From contig NC_087377.1 of NCBI RefSeq assembly GCF_963675165.1, positions 2,882,978-2,946,977 of the forward strand: a DNA stretch of 64,000 nucleotides, read 5' to 3'. This document shows positions 46,592 to 57,758 of this stretch, piece by piece; within the stretch, counting starts at the first letter, position 1, and every line of letters starts with the position of its first letter. This DNA comes from Halichondria panicea. Its lineage: Eukaryota > Porifera > Demospongiae > Suberitida > Halichondriidae. The notes below the pieces were generated by a model. The model worked only from the letters and a program-made list of their open reading frames with translations. It had not been told where the DNA came from and ran no database searches. The position numbers and the translations under genes are program-made.

Positions 46592-48538
46592 ATGGCTGTG
46601 AGAGGAGGAAGTTCAACTTCATGTGAATCAAAGAGGATATCTGCCTACAGTGAAGACATTCGATGGAGGATGGTGTGGCAGCGTGAGGTTGAAAAGCTTT
46701 CCCTGAAGAATATTGCTTCAAATCTGTCTGTAGATGCTTCTACTGTTTACAGGATTGTGAACACTTTTCAGACAACTGGAACAGTTATGAAAAAGTTATA
46801 CACCTGTGAGAACCTCCCTATCAAGATGACAAGGCCAGTGCAGCTAACTGTGCTTATCTCTTTCCTTGGCAATCTGTTGTAGAAATTACCACAATGGGTA
46901 AGGAATCGTTATGATGAATTAGATGAAGTTGTATGTGAGCTCCTCCCTGACAAACAAACTGTAGTCTAGGTAACCGCCTTATCAGTCAAGTAGGCTAAAA
47001 AATCTGTGTCCTTTGATGTAAGCTTTGATGTCTCTTTGTGCATATGTAGTTATAAAAAAAAAAAAAAAAAAAAAGAAACCTTTGACTAGCTAGGAAGAGT
47101 AGCAGCAGTAGTAGTAGGAAGAGTAGCAGTAGCAGTAGTAGCAGTGCAAGCAGGACTAGACTAGATTAAAAAGTTGGTGGAAAGAATAACTGACCGTTTG
47201 GACGTCACCTGGCTGCCAGACTTTCATCTGGACTCTTCCCCCTGAGTAGCTGGCCTTTCTCTAAGCCACAAAACTGAGCAAGAAGCTGAAGAAGCAGCTA
47301 GAGAATTGTGAGGCGTGGCTCAACTAGTTAGCCCAGCCCAGAGGAATTGTTACCGTGGGTACTGAACAACCGTAGAAGTAGGGCTACCCCTGGCTTTACT
47401 GAATTAACTAGCTGTGTCTGCTGTCTAGTTGGACCAGATTTAGCTAGATAATGGGGTAGAGAATAGTTGAGCGGTGCTGTGTGTAGCTTGAACTGTACTG
47501 GCTGGCAAGAATCTAGTAAGCACCCTATGCACTGATAACTCGTCAGAATGGAGGGTATGTTCTAGGGATCTGGACAGCTGTACATCCAAAGGAGCCAGGG
47601 AGTGCCAATCATCTTCTCCCAGTCTCTGACACGCTAAACAAAAGGAGCTAGAACTGGGAGTCCCAGCTAGAATTGCTAGCCGGATCTAGACTAATAGAAT
47701 GACATGGAGGCGTGGTGAGGCCGGATCCACACTAATTGATCGACCTAAAGACGCTCCTGTTCCAGATTTCACGAATGGCAAGGAAAGGGTTATGCTTGTT
47801 TTAGATAAGCCTGGGATCTATCTGTGGGAAATCCAGTATGAATTAAGCTGGATGTTTGGTTTAAGCATCAGCCTTTCATCTCTGTGCACTTTTCTGAAGA
47901 AGAATAATTTCCGTAGAAAGAAGATGCAATTAGTAGCTTCACAGAGAGATGAAGAACTTAGAGCTAGTTATGTCAGTGAAGTTTCAATGTACGAAGATCA
48001 TTTTCCTATTTTCATTGACGAGACTGGCTGTGACCGACGAAATGCTCTCCGTAAGTATGGATATGGAGTGCGAGGCATGCCTGTCAAATGCCAAAAACTA
48101 CTTGTGAGAGGCGAGCGTGTTTCAGCGATTGCAGCTATGTCAATCAATGGTATTGTAGATCTTAAGATTGTACGTGGGTCTGTTAATGGAGATGTCTATG
48201 TCGATTTCATTGAAAAGCAGTTATTACCACACCTCATGACTTTCGATGGGTATAATTCGAATAGCGTTGTAATAATGGATAACTGTTCAGTACATCACGT
48301 AACAGGTGTAGCCAGTGTTATTCGTGAGATGGGAAGTCTGGTCCATTATCTCCCTCCCTATTATAACCCTATTGAGATGCTTTTCAGTAAAGTTAAGTCG
48401 TCAATCAGGCTAATGGAACTGGAATTGAGTGCTACAATGGATATCAAGACTACAGTTCTAACTGCATTTTCAACAATAACAAAAGAAGACTGTGAAGCAT
48501 GGATTGAATCGTGTGGAATATACAGTTCTAAATACTGA
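46592..48538 (+). pseudogene. DDE transposase of Tn-A, interrupted by another element
   Basis: The N-terminal part (46592-46856) has a helix-turn-helix: WQREVEKLSLKNIASNLSV then STVYRIVNTFQTTGTV. The frame is cut by a 933-bp insertion and continues at 47790 with LVLDKPGIYLWEIQYEL. The catalytic core follows: FIDETGCDRR (first Asp), RGERVSAIAAMS, VVIMDNCSVHH (second Asp) and NPIE (Glu), the IS630/Tc1-mariner pattern. Near the last acid the usual SPD before xNPIE is missing (PPYYNPIE), leaving 31 residues between the last two acids instead of about 34. Removing the insertion with one target copy would keep the frame. As it stands the gene cannot make a full product. Confidence 0.85.
46857..47789. 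mobile_element. 933-bp Harbinger-like non-autonomous element (Tn-B), copy 1
   Basis: Flanked by TTA on both sides (46854-46856, 47790-47792). Ends TCTCTTTCCTTGGCAATC and inverse of CCCTTTCCTTGCCATTCG. A second copy in the other orientation lies at 54610-55557, also between TTA repeats and in unrelated sequence, which proves mobility and rules out an intron. TTA duplication fits PIF/Harbinger. No transposase frame inside; a poly-A tract at 47047-47072. Confidence 0.85.
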
Positions 48539-48676
48539 ACAGACTTATATCACTTGCTGTTTTGTATGTTCTAAGTTATCACATAACATTGTACTTGCAT
48601 GAATGAATCATTACAAAACATTAATCTTTACTACAGTAACATATACCTGTACATGTACATGAATGACAAAAAAATA

Positions 48677-49430
48677 TTATGTAAGGTTACGTAGAGCATC
48701 AAAAACAATAGCCTTTTGTTCAGCAAGTTGAGAGGCCGAGATAATGTTGTCCTCAAAAAGTTCTTGTAGGAACCGTAGTTGTTGTAAATTCTTTGATCTT
48801 AAATCAGTGCATTTTCCAGGTGAAACTCCTACAATTCCCGAATCAGGTCTTGAACTCGAAGCGGCCGGACGATTTTGAGGAGTTGAAAACGCTTTGGCAA
48901 TTGCTCCAGCAGCTCCAGCAAAGGTTTCAGCAAGGGAGTCCTTTTTCAGGCGTTTCTGAGGCATTCCAGTAATCATTGGCACATGTGGAGGGTCCTTGTA
49001 GTCGTCATGGGTACCACACTGAATCATTTGCGCCCACAATTTTAATTGTGGTGTATTGTAGGTCGATTCGTCATGCTGATTCTTAAGCTTGCCATATATC
49101 TCCTCAAGTTTATCCGCTCCTTAGATAGCTGCTTTCCTTTCTTTCTACTAGGTTCTGGATTTATATCACTATCTTCTTCAGCATCTATATCTTCACATGT
49201 TTGCACCCACAAAGATATCTCACAAGAACTATTTGCTTTTTCGTACATAACCTTGAGATCTTTGGCTGAAACAAGCCACACCTTCGCAGATTGACGCCCA
49301 TCGAAGTAGCCCACATCTACTGAACTGTTAGGTAACTCATCCCCGAGTTAAGTATCAATTTGTGTTTTTAATTGAGAAACACTTTCAAATTTTCCTTTGA
49401 AATCATGTAGTTGTCTTGTTATTGCTTTCT
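48677..49430 (-). pseudogene. Second gene of Tn-A (accessory protein), with a nonsense codon and a frameshift
   Basis: Reading down from about 49430: ITRQLHDFKGKFESVSQL, TAA near 49349, then GYFDGRQSAKVWLVSAKDL ... ISLWVQTCEDIDAEE, a basic stretch (RKKGKQLSKER), a one-base shift near 49120, then EEIYGKLKNQHDESTYNTPQ and LKLWAQMIQCGTHDDYKDPP, ending in a helix-rich C-terminus with stop at 48677. Proteins of this general form, with a LW-A-MI-xGxH-x-PP motif, recur in invertebrate repeats; I do not know the function. It faces the transposase, tail to tail. Confidence 0.6.
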
Positions 49431-49983
49431 TTCTTGCGTTTTACAGGAGTCAAGACTTTAACTTTGTACTGATAAACAGGTGCTGTTATCTGTAAAACAG
49501 GGAACATGACATAATTATTATATCTATATCTTACAGACTATATAGTATTATACTCTGAGTACACAATTATTTAATACCTTTTGAGGTTGAGAAACACCAG
49601 GAGGCTGATGACAAGTAGAAAAAAATGTACTATATTTGCTAGGACTTGACCTTGATTGCTAGTTATAACACGAAAAGATGTACCACACCTAGACTGAGAG
49701 TTAGACATGTTGATCAGCAAGCCAGACTGAGAGACACTAAAGCAAATTAGTACTGGTTTCCAGAATCTTCACTGTGAACGACCACGAGGTCTAACGCATG
49801 CGCATGCGCAGGTAACCCACACGTACAACACTGAAATCGCAGTATCACACTATTTTGTACCACATGGACCATTCTGTGCATGCGTAGTAGAAATAATGAG
49901 ATAGAAATCCAATAATGAGATAGAAATCCAAGAATAAAATCTGATGCGGGCCAGAAACCAGAGTATCACTTGGAGTGGCCTTA

Positions 49984-50378
49984 ATTTAAATAAGATGGCC
50001 CCACCCACTTGTAGAGCATTCACGTGCACCACTTCGGAACGATGGAAAAGGGTCACTAAACTAGAAAGCTAGAAATTAAATTTTCTTCCAAAAATTAGAA
50101 TGTAAAATATCTCACAGCTCAACCAGCAACTTAATTGCAAATGTCAGTAACTCATAATTTATAATGGCTATACAGTCAGCTAAGAGTCATTGTAATTATT
50201 GATTGCATGCTTCTTCACTTGCGATCTTCATTCGTCCCCTTCCAGTATATCTGTATGAAAACATGAGCAGCACAATCAACTAGAGTCTTATAAGCTCTGC
50301 AACAAAATATTGTATGCAATGAAAATATGGATCAGATTTACATTAATAGTGCAAACATACCTTGTCAGGTTCTCATGA
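49984..50378. other. Short intergenic region
   Basis: Between the right end of Tn-A and the stop codon of the Death-domain gene. AT-rich; no feature recognised. Confidence 0.5.
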
Positions 50379-53300
50379 TCAATTGGTGGCACTATGAGCA
50401 ACTGCAGTTGCTGTCCTCACATACTTGTCTTCAATTTCCTCGGCTACATCGTTACGCTCAACAGTAGGCCTCCTCAGACATTCACATATGTAAGGCCATG
50501 TCATTGGATGCTCTGGATCAGTGACTTCAAGACGCTTGCCCACCATCTCCATTAGGCGGCGTTTGTTATGGCGGTATTCATCTTCGATGTCACTCAAATC
50601 ATTACTCTTCATTCCGAGAGCCAGTCCTAAATCAAACCAATTACAGGTGGCAGTTTTCAGACTCTCACAAATTGTATTAATATCCGCTCTAGTCAGAACA
50701 ATCGGCTGGTCTCCATTGCTGGTATCCTTCTCTGATGATGATCCTGTACACAAGTCAATAATAGATCACAGGCAATGCTTAGACACTATAAGGAACATAA
50801 AATAAATAACGTGTGCATCTTATTATACAAGCCATCTTGGAGTTAGAAAGTGTGTGACTGATGCAAGCAACACAACGCATGTAATGAGGAATGGATAAGA
50901 GTCAAAATTTAAAAAGTTCATAATGTCAAATAATTATTTTAATTGTGTATAATATGCATAATATGCATAATGTCAAATTTGTGAGATCCAAGTTGGGATG
51001 TGTTGGTGTTACGGATATAGAGTTTGGCTACAGGTACACTTAATTGTGTATGTATATTACGCATATAATGTGCATAATGTCGGGATTATGGGCGGTTATA
51101 AGGGTACCGTACGGGTAGAAAATTTTGAGGTGTTTTTAATTTCGCGTTTTTCGTGGGTGGCTGCAGAACACGAAAATTAAAACCCGCGAAAGGCTTTGTT
51201 TACGCATGCGAGATAGTGACACACCCTAACTCCACGAAATTTACTACCCGCGAAATTTTCCAGAATATTGAATTGCACGAAATTTTACACCCTCGAAATT
51301 TTCTACCCGTACGGTATATAAGAGGTTAGGTAACGGTATGGGTAAGGGTTATAGTTAGCATAAGGGGTAAAGGGTTAGGGATAGGGTTATAGGCCATAAG
51401 GTTAGGGTTAGGGTAACAGGCTAGGGGGTCAGGGTCAGGGTTAGGGTTAGGGTAAGAGATTAGAGTTAGGGTAAAGGGGTTAGGGTTAGGGTTGTTCAAC
51501 TTTTACCGTTTGGTTTCTGCTAGTATGCATCTCTTGTGACGATCCTACACACACACAAGCATTGAAAATGGCCAGTTTTATGACAAACTGCATATACAGT
51601 AAGCACCTGAAAATGCACAAATAATTATAATATAAGCAATGTGTATATTAATGGGGAATGCCGGGCCTGTAGGAATCAAGATCATGTGTTTTCCAGAGTG
51701 AAGGCTTTCGAATAGCAATCCGATTATGATACGATCTGATAGAACGTGTTTAATGGACTTGACAGATACTATAGTGAGTAATTTTCGTGGGGTAAAAAAG
51801 TCATTAAAAAATCGAAAACGGTGATTTTCGTCAGTATATAAAAATGTAGGTTGACTTTATTGCCTGTACTGCATTGTATGCGTTCCAGTAAACCACACCT
51901 ATGTATTCGTGAAAGTCAGCTTGCCCACGAAACTATAACGAATTTGTTACCCCACGAAAATTACTCGCAATAATTATATATACGGTATAGTTAATGCAAT
52001 ACACACACTTATACAAATGGCCCCTATAGCGAATAAAAAGCTTCACACAGTGTATGGTAATGGATTGGGCAGTTGTAAGAGTTCTGTTGTGATTGTGGGG
52101 CAGAGGAAGTAAACACTGTGTACACAGGTTATGTAATAAGTAGAAACAGGAGTGCATTCTCCTGGTAGAAAGAGTGACTAAGTTATAGTTGTGACACATG
52201 CACGAGTGCCACCTCGAGGGCAAAGGCACTACTGAGCCAATATATCCTAGCCTCCTCGCAGCCTCTCCTTTTTCTGTGTTATTTGTCATAGTAGTTCAAA
52301 TACGGGACTAATTGGAGGAACAAAGAAAGAAAGAAGAGACAAAGAAAAAGGAGAGCCCGCCTTGCTAAGTCGCGTGACGGTAGACGAGTGGTAGACGAGT
52401 GAAAAAATGAACGTGGGCAATCACTAGCTGGGCGAAGCCTGACAAAGCAAATAGCTACAGCATGCCTACGCAACATAAAAGCTGTTAGCATCGTAGATAG
52501 TAAGCCAGAATCAAGCGTGGAGACATCGTAGACGAGGGCTTACCTAGTAAAGACTAAAGATCTAGATCTATAATTATCTAAATTTAGCTCAAAACAGACC
52601 CTTAGTAGATATAATTATTACAGCAGTATAGTCTACTCTACTCTAGTCTTTCATACTTCCTCTACTGACTAAAGGTCTCACGAAGGCTGACTCTACTGCA
52701 CTGTACTGTACTGTTCATAACAGATTATGTTCCTGGTAAATGCGCTCCAAGTACTGTGTGGGAGGACAGTTATTGAGGTTTTCTCTCGCCCACGCTCGTT
52801 AAAATTTATCTACGCCAGTAGGAGATCACGCGACTTAGCAAGGCAGGCTCTCCTTTTTCTTTGTCGCTTCCTTCTTTCTTTCTTTGTTCCTCCAATTTTC
52901 TCTTCCGTGACAAAGAACAGAAAAAGGAGAGGCTGCGAAGGAGGCTAATGTAATGTTGACCTAATTCACAATACAAACCAATGCACACTATCTGCTACCT
53001 GACTGAGTGGTTGTGTGTGGAGTGGCTAGTGGAGTCACTGCATTACCTGTGAGGAGGATATGACAATAGATATAACAGTCATGCACTAGAGTCCCGCACT
53101 TACAGTTGTTGTAATTACACAATGTTACGATGAAGCTACGTATACTCAAATCATTTAGACTGAAGCTAGCTAATTTAATCAAGATTGACCTGTATAATTA
53201 TAGTGCTAAAATTCCAAAGTGGACCGGATCCCCTGATAGCAACCTTCAATGTATATTAGACAATAGATTGAATAGGGAGAGGGATTGAAGTTACCTTGAA

Positions 53301-56300
53301 TTATATCTGCATTACGCCGGGGTGTAATCGAGGCTATGTATCTAACGTTGAGTAAAATCTAGTACCTTCGACTGTCTGCTAGATTATACTACATTTGTAC
53401 TAAACTTACACTTCCAACTGACACTTGAGACCATAATTATGGGACACAGTACACCAATGAGTTGCACAGTCTTAGCTATACTAGAAGCATTCTAGGTACA
53501 TAAAGATCTCATAGCGTGACAAAGAACGTTTTGTACCTCTAGCTATCTTCACAAAATGTTTTTTTTATTTTCCAATTAACTGAAGCTCACCATTAGGGGG
53601 CATGAGAAAGACGTTTTAGGGGGGCTCTGAATATCTTTTATAGTGATCATAATTCATGAAACATTGTTTCCCGCGTGTTGAGCAAACGTAACACGGATTG
53701 ACATCAAAGGCTCTCTGGTGCCATGCTGCAAATTCAATGTAAAATGTCATGTGACGCTACTTCCGTTTCCAATCCCTCTCTCTATTCAATCTATGATTAG
53801 ACAGGCGATGCGGTTGTAAGAGTTCTGTTGTGATTGTGGGGCAGAGGAAGTAAACACTGTGTACACTGGTTATGCAATACCAGAGGAGGTTGGACACAAA
53901 GCCAAAAAGTTAATAATGACGTAGTCTTTATTAAAATACTTGAACCTTGAACCTACTTTAACAAGCTCTTTTCTAGCCAGCAGGCCACCTTTTCATTCTG
54001 GAAACAAGAGTATACTTAGATGATAGCTGAGCTATACATTCACTCTCATGACTCTACAGCACGGTAGCCCCTATACTTTAATTTATAAAGGTCAGAGGTC
54101 AGTTTGACATGACAGAACTACGACCTTTGTGAGAGGTCACCCCTTTTAGGGACTGCACGATTTCTCTGGAGGGGCGCAGTAGCTAAAAGTTAACTAATTT
54201 GCAGCAGCAGTAACATGAAGGGGCTACTTTATCACAAGAATCAGGGCGCGATGTGCAGTCAAACTGCACAAAACATAAGCTCACGTGATGATTCATTAGT
54301 GATCTTTTGACCCTGTCCACCCTACTCTGATGTAATACAGTCTGCATGCCCTAAGATAGGAAGTGCTACAAGTTGCCTCATGAATTATCTTTGTTTCAAG
54401 TACTGAAATAATGAAGCACTGCAGGTGCTGATGCCTCGGTGGAGATGCCAAAGCTACACAACATAAAGCTACTAATAGCTTTTATACACATGATAAACAA
54501 TTTAATTTTGCTGCATGCAAAAACTCAGAGAGTGGGTAATGATCAACCATAATTGTTGTTAAAAACGATCGATGCCAAAAGTTCAAGTCTAAAATTAATG
54601 GCTGCATTATCCCTTTCCTTGCCATTCGTGAAAATCTGGAACAGGAGCGTCTTTAGGTCGATCAATTAGTGTGGATCCGGCCTCACCACGCCTCCATGTC
54701 ATTCTATTAGTCTAGATCCGGCTAGCAATTCTAGCTGGGACTCCCAGTTCTAGTTCTTTTTGTTTAGCGTGTCAGAGACTGGGAGAAGATGATTGGCACT
54801 CCCTGGCTCCTTTGGATGTACAGATGTCCAGATCCCTAGAACATACCCTCCATTCTGACGAGTTATCAGTGCATAGGGTGCTTACTAGATTCTTGCCAGC
54901 CAGTACAGTTCAAGCTACACACAGCACCGCTCAACTATTCTCTACCCCATTATCTAGCTAAATCTGGTCCAACTAGACAGCAGACACAGCTAGTTAATTC
55001 AGTAAAGCCAGGGCTAGCTGTACTTCTACGGTTGTTCAGTACCCACGGTAACAATTCCTCTGGGCTGGGCTAACTAGTTGAGCCACGCCTCCCAATTCTC
55101 AAGGCTAGGTACATGTCTCTGTCTAGCTGCTTCTTTAGCTTCTTGCTCAGTTTTGTGGCTTAGAGAAAGGCCAGCTACTCAGGGGGAAGAGTCGAGATGA
55201 AAGTCTGGCAGCCAGGTGACGTCCAAACGGTCAGTTATTCTTTCCACCAACTTTTTAATCTAGTCTAGTCCTGCTTGCACTGCTACTACTACTGCTACTC
55301 TTCCTACTACTACTGCTACTCTTCCTAGCTAGTCAAAGGTTCCTTTTTTTTTTTTTTTTTTTTTTAACTACATATGCACAAAGAGACATCAAAGCTTACA
55401 TCAAAGGACACAGATTTTTAGCCTACTTGACTGATAAGGCCCTTACCTAGACTACAGTTTGTTTGTCAGGGAGGAGCTCACATACAACTTCATCTAATTC
55501 ATCATAACGATTCGTTACCGTTGTTGTAATTTCTACAACAGATTGCCAAGGAAAGAGTTATAGCAGAGCCTTGCAGCTCTCTTCTCATTCTTGCAGCTAC
55601 CAATAGCTAGCGTTCTAGTGCAGAGCTAACTACTAAGTAGAGTAGCAACACTCGGTAAGCAAGTTTGGCTACGTGCTCTTCTGAAAAGGCTGCAATGGCA
55701 TTCAAGTAAGCAAAACTAGGCATAACACAGGGAAAATATTGAAATTTCCTGCTACGTACAGTGCTGCTACAGTGCAGCCCTTAAAATCTGCACTGGTCTT
55801 AAGTTTGCATATTTTCACCAAAACCAGATGTATACGTTCTAATTTGACTAGTAATCATGTTTATTCTGCTGTCTCATCATACCTTGAATAGTGGCATCAT
55901 TCTTTGGACGCTTGGACAGAGTAGTTTCAACTTCTTCACCTGCTCCCAATAATCTTTTGCGCTCTAGAGGATCTGTATATACGTATGCAGTAGGAAATGT
56001 CAGCAATATGTATTAGGGCATTAAAGAAAATCTACTTTACTATGACTAATAGATAACAAACCATAAACTGGCATGAGCATAAGAGTTGGAATTGAGACTA
56101 TGGAGCTCCAAACAATTTAAGTATGACTTGTGTTAGGTAAGCTGTAATAATGAAAGCACCGCGGGTGCTGATGCCTCGGTGGAGATGCCAAAGCTACATA
56201 ACATAAAGCTACTAATAGCTTTTATACACATGACATGTTGAACAATTAATTTTGCTGCATGTAAACTCAAGGAGTGGGTAATGATCAACCATGATTGTTG

Positions 56301-57283
56301 TTAAAAACGATCGATGCCAAAAGTTCAAGTCTAAAATTAATGGCTGCATTAGCAGAGCCTTGTAGCTCTTTTCTCACTCTTGCAGCTACCAATAGCTAGC
56401 GTTCTAGTGCAGAGTTAACTACTAAGTAGAGTAGCAACACTCGGTAAACAAGTTTGGCTACATGCTCTTCTGAAAAGGCTGCAATGGCATTCCAAGTAAG
56501 CAAAACTAGGCATAACTCGAGAACGAAGCATTATTTTGCAAATCCACGAATTAGAATCCAAGTAAACATGACTAGAAGCCTATAGAAACTCTTACTTGCA
56601 CTTGATTCATCCAATGGCACTGATTTAGTATCCCGAGCGTGGCGAGGGTACTAAAATTAAGTGGTTGAGGGCTTCTAAATCACATGGACACCGACAAAAC
56701 AGTGTCTAGATACTAGTGCGCATGCGCAAACCTTACCCTCGAGGCTTGACTACAATACAATTATAACTACAATACAATTATATACTTGACAACAGTATAC
56801 TAAGTAAGTTGCAGGTACACTAAGTCCCATAGTGTATATATTTGTTCTGAGGCACTTTCTTATGTACTTTCCATGTACATCTTAGTGTCTAATGTATGAG
56901 CCAGCAAATGACCATGATACTAAATTGCTCGACGCTTCCCTTTCAAAGAGCGGCTGAGACTAACCTCTATACGTCCGCAGTAGAACAAGGTCACCTTTCA
57001 TCAATTTTTCAGAAGACCTACGTCCGAACTCAATCGCTCCCTCTACTTCTAGCTGTTTTCCTCTTCTGTCGTCAATAACCTGTACGAATTATGATGACTA
57101 TAACACTCTAAGGAAATAGACATTTAATGCTTAGATAGGTTTCGCCATTAAATAAAAGTTCGCTCAGTATAATTATATACTCTCACAATTATTGTACAAT
57201 TTGCATGAAAGACTACAGTATAATTATAGCAACATACTGTATCTTCGGCAACGCTTGAGGTAATATCAGCTGTTATCTCAAAT
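50379..57283 (-). CDS. Death-domain gene 1, 5' end not found
   Basis: Four exons join by phase: 57238-57283 (FEITADITSSVAEDT), 56965-57079 (VIDDRRGKQLEVEGAIEFG...LVLLRTYR), 55883-55972 (DPLERKRLLGAG...SKRPKNDATIQ) and 50379-50743. The last exon is a full Death domain: WFDLGLALGMKSNDLSDIED, KRRLMEMVGKRLE, HPMTWPYICECLRRPTVERN then AEEIEDKY, followed by a short tail and TGA. The 5.1-kb last intron is filled with repeats. Death domains bind other Death domains in signalling complexes. The last exon is a close duplicate of that in the gene at 57759-62201. Lack of a start exon suggests a truncated duplicate or missed exons. Confidence 0.6.
51106..51315. mobile_element. MITE, ends TACCGTACGGGTAGAAAATTTTG
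   Basis: Inverted ends ACCGTACGGGTAGAAAATTT and AATTTTCTACCCGTACGGT; interior has TTCGTGGGTGG and CGCGAAATTTTCCAG. It is a divergent cousin of the GCGGGTAATTTT family. Confidence 0.75.
51325..51495 (+). repeat. Interstitial telomere-like repeats (TTAGGG)
   Basis: TTAGGG and near variants (GGGTTAGGGATAGGG, GTTAGGGTTAGGGTAA) make up most of 170 bp. TTAGGG is the animal telomere unit. The array is degenerate and lies inside an intron. Confidence 0.85.
51771..51991. mobile_element. MITE, GCGGGTAATTTTCGTGGGG family
   Basis: Begins near ATAGTGAGTAATTTTCGTGG and ends CCCCACGAAAATTACTCGCA followed by TACGGTATA; same interior as 13063-13283. Confidence 0.75.
52058..52140 (+). repeat. 75-bp direct repeat, partner at 53807-53880
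   Basis: GTAAGAGTTCTGTTGTGATT followed by GTGGGGCAGAGGAAGTAAAC is present twice, 1.75 kb apart in the same orientation, bracketing two foldbacks. Either a segmental duplication or the ends of a larger element. Confidence 0.7.
52245..52952. mobile_element. Foldback element with about 150-bp arms
   Basis: Arms contain CAGCCTCTCCTTTTTCTGT, AATTGGAGGAACAAAGAAAG and CTTGCTAAGTCGCGTGA, inverted at 52770-52952. Centre is AT-rich and non-coding. Confidence 0.8.
53262..53797. mobile_element. TIR element, ends ATAGATTGAATAGGGAGAGG
   Basis: The left end is repeated inverted at 53770-53797 (CAATCCCTCTCTCTATTCAA). 536 bp, no coding sequence. Confidence 0.65.
54414..55735 (-). repeat. Repeat family R, copy 3, split by Tn-B
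   Basis: Begins GCACTGCAGGTGCTGATGCC, runs to AATGGCTGCATTA, is broken by 54610-55557, and resumes TAGCAGAGCCTTGCAGCTCT to AAAACTAGGCATAAC. Copy 4 at 56151 has the joined site GGCTGCATTAGCAGAGCC. Confidence 0.82.
54610..55557. mobile_element. Harbinger-like element Tn-B, copy 2 (948 bp)
   Basis: Inverse of 46857-47789 with small differences, bounded by TTA (54607-54609, 55558-55560). It contains no part of the Tn-A transposase, so the borders of Tn-B are defined by comparing the two sites. Confidence 0.88.
56151..56620 (-). repeat. Repeat family R, copy 4 (uninterrupted)
   Basis: Same order of segments as copy 3 and nearly identical to it, without Tn-B. It ends with AACTCTTACTTGCACTTGAT. 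Confidence 0.8.
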
Positions 57284-57758
57284 CTGAAACAGAAGCCACA
57301 TCATTACATAGTACACCAAGTTGATTACATCTAAGTATTGACTTCACTCGTACAAATTTAGCTATCAAAACAAGTCTATTTCGAAAAAACCACCAAAGTT
57401 ATAGCTCGATCATGCTTTTTCTGAGCATTTCTACCCAAATGCATGCAGTCACTGATCAATTAACCCGAACCCCTCCCTTCCACAATTACATCCGGTGCCG
57501 TATATGCCACTTGATCCGAAAGCAGAGTTCTAGAAAGACTGATTCCAACCAATAATGTAATTGCTATTTGTTTTTTATGCATCCATATGAAAATGAGATC
57601 TCCTTCTCTCTATATAATACTCTCTAGATAAGTGTCTACTCTCCTTCTTCTCTAAAATTGCACTTAAATAAAACTCTGCATGAGGTAGTTCATGTGTGTG
57701 CGTATATACCTAGTACCTAGTATAATGTTTTACGCCATAAATGAGCCAAATTGCAATT
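57284..57758. other. Intergenic region
   Basis: AT-rich region between Death-domain gene 1 and gene 2; no exon that would start gene 1 was recognised. Confidence 0.45.

Larger units (their letters stand above)
46362..49981. mobile_element. 3.6-kb IS630/Tc1-mariner-type transposon with two genes (Tn-A)
   Basis: Inverted ends GGCCACTCCAAGTGATACTC and its inverse at 49962-49981 are flanked by TA (46360-46361, 49982-49983). It contains a transposase on the plus strand and a second gene on the minus strand. The transposase is split by the element at 46857-47789. Its two ends are found fused in the 276-bp MITE at 1906-2181. It inserted 30 bp above the start codon of ankyrin gene 2. Confidence 0.88.

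Noticed and set aside
46857-47789. Interruption of the transposase read as an intron
   Set aside because: A second copy with the same borders sits in unrelated sequence at 54610-55557 and both are flanked by TTA, so it is an insertion.
47699-47789. An N-terminal extension of the second transposase part starting MTWRRGEAG
   Set aside because: These codons lie in the inserted element and recur in its other copy, so they are not transposase.
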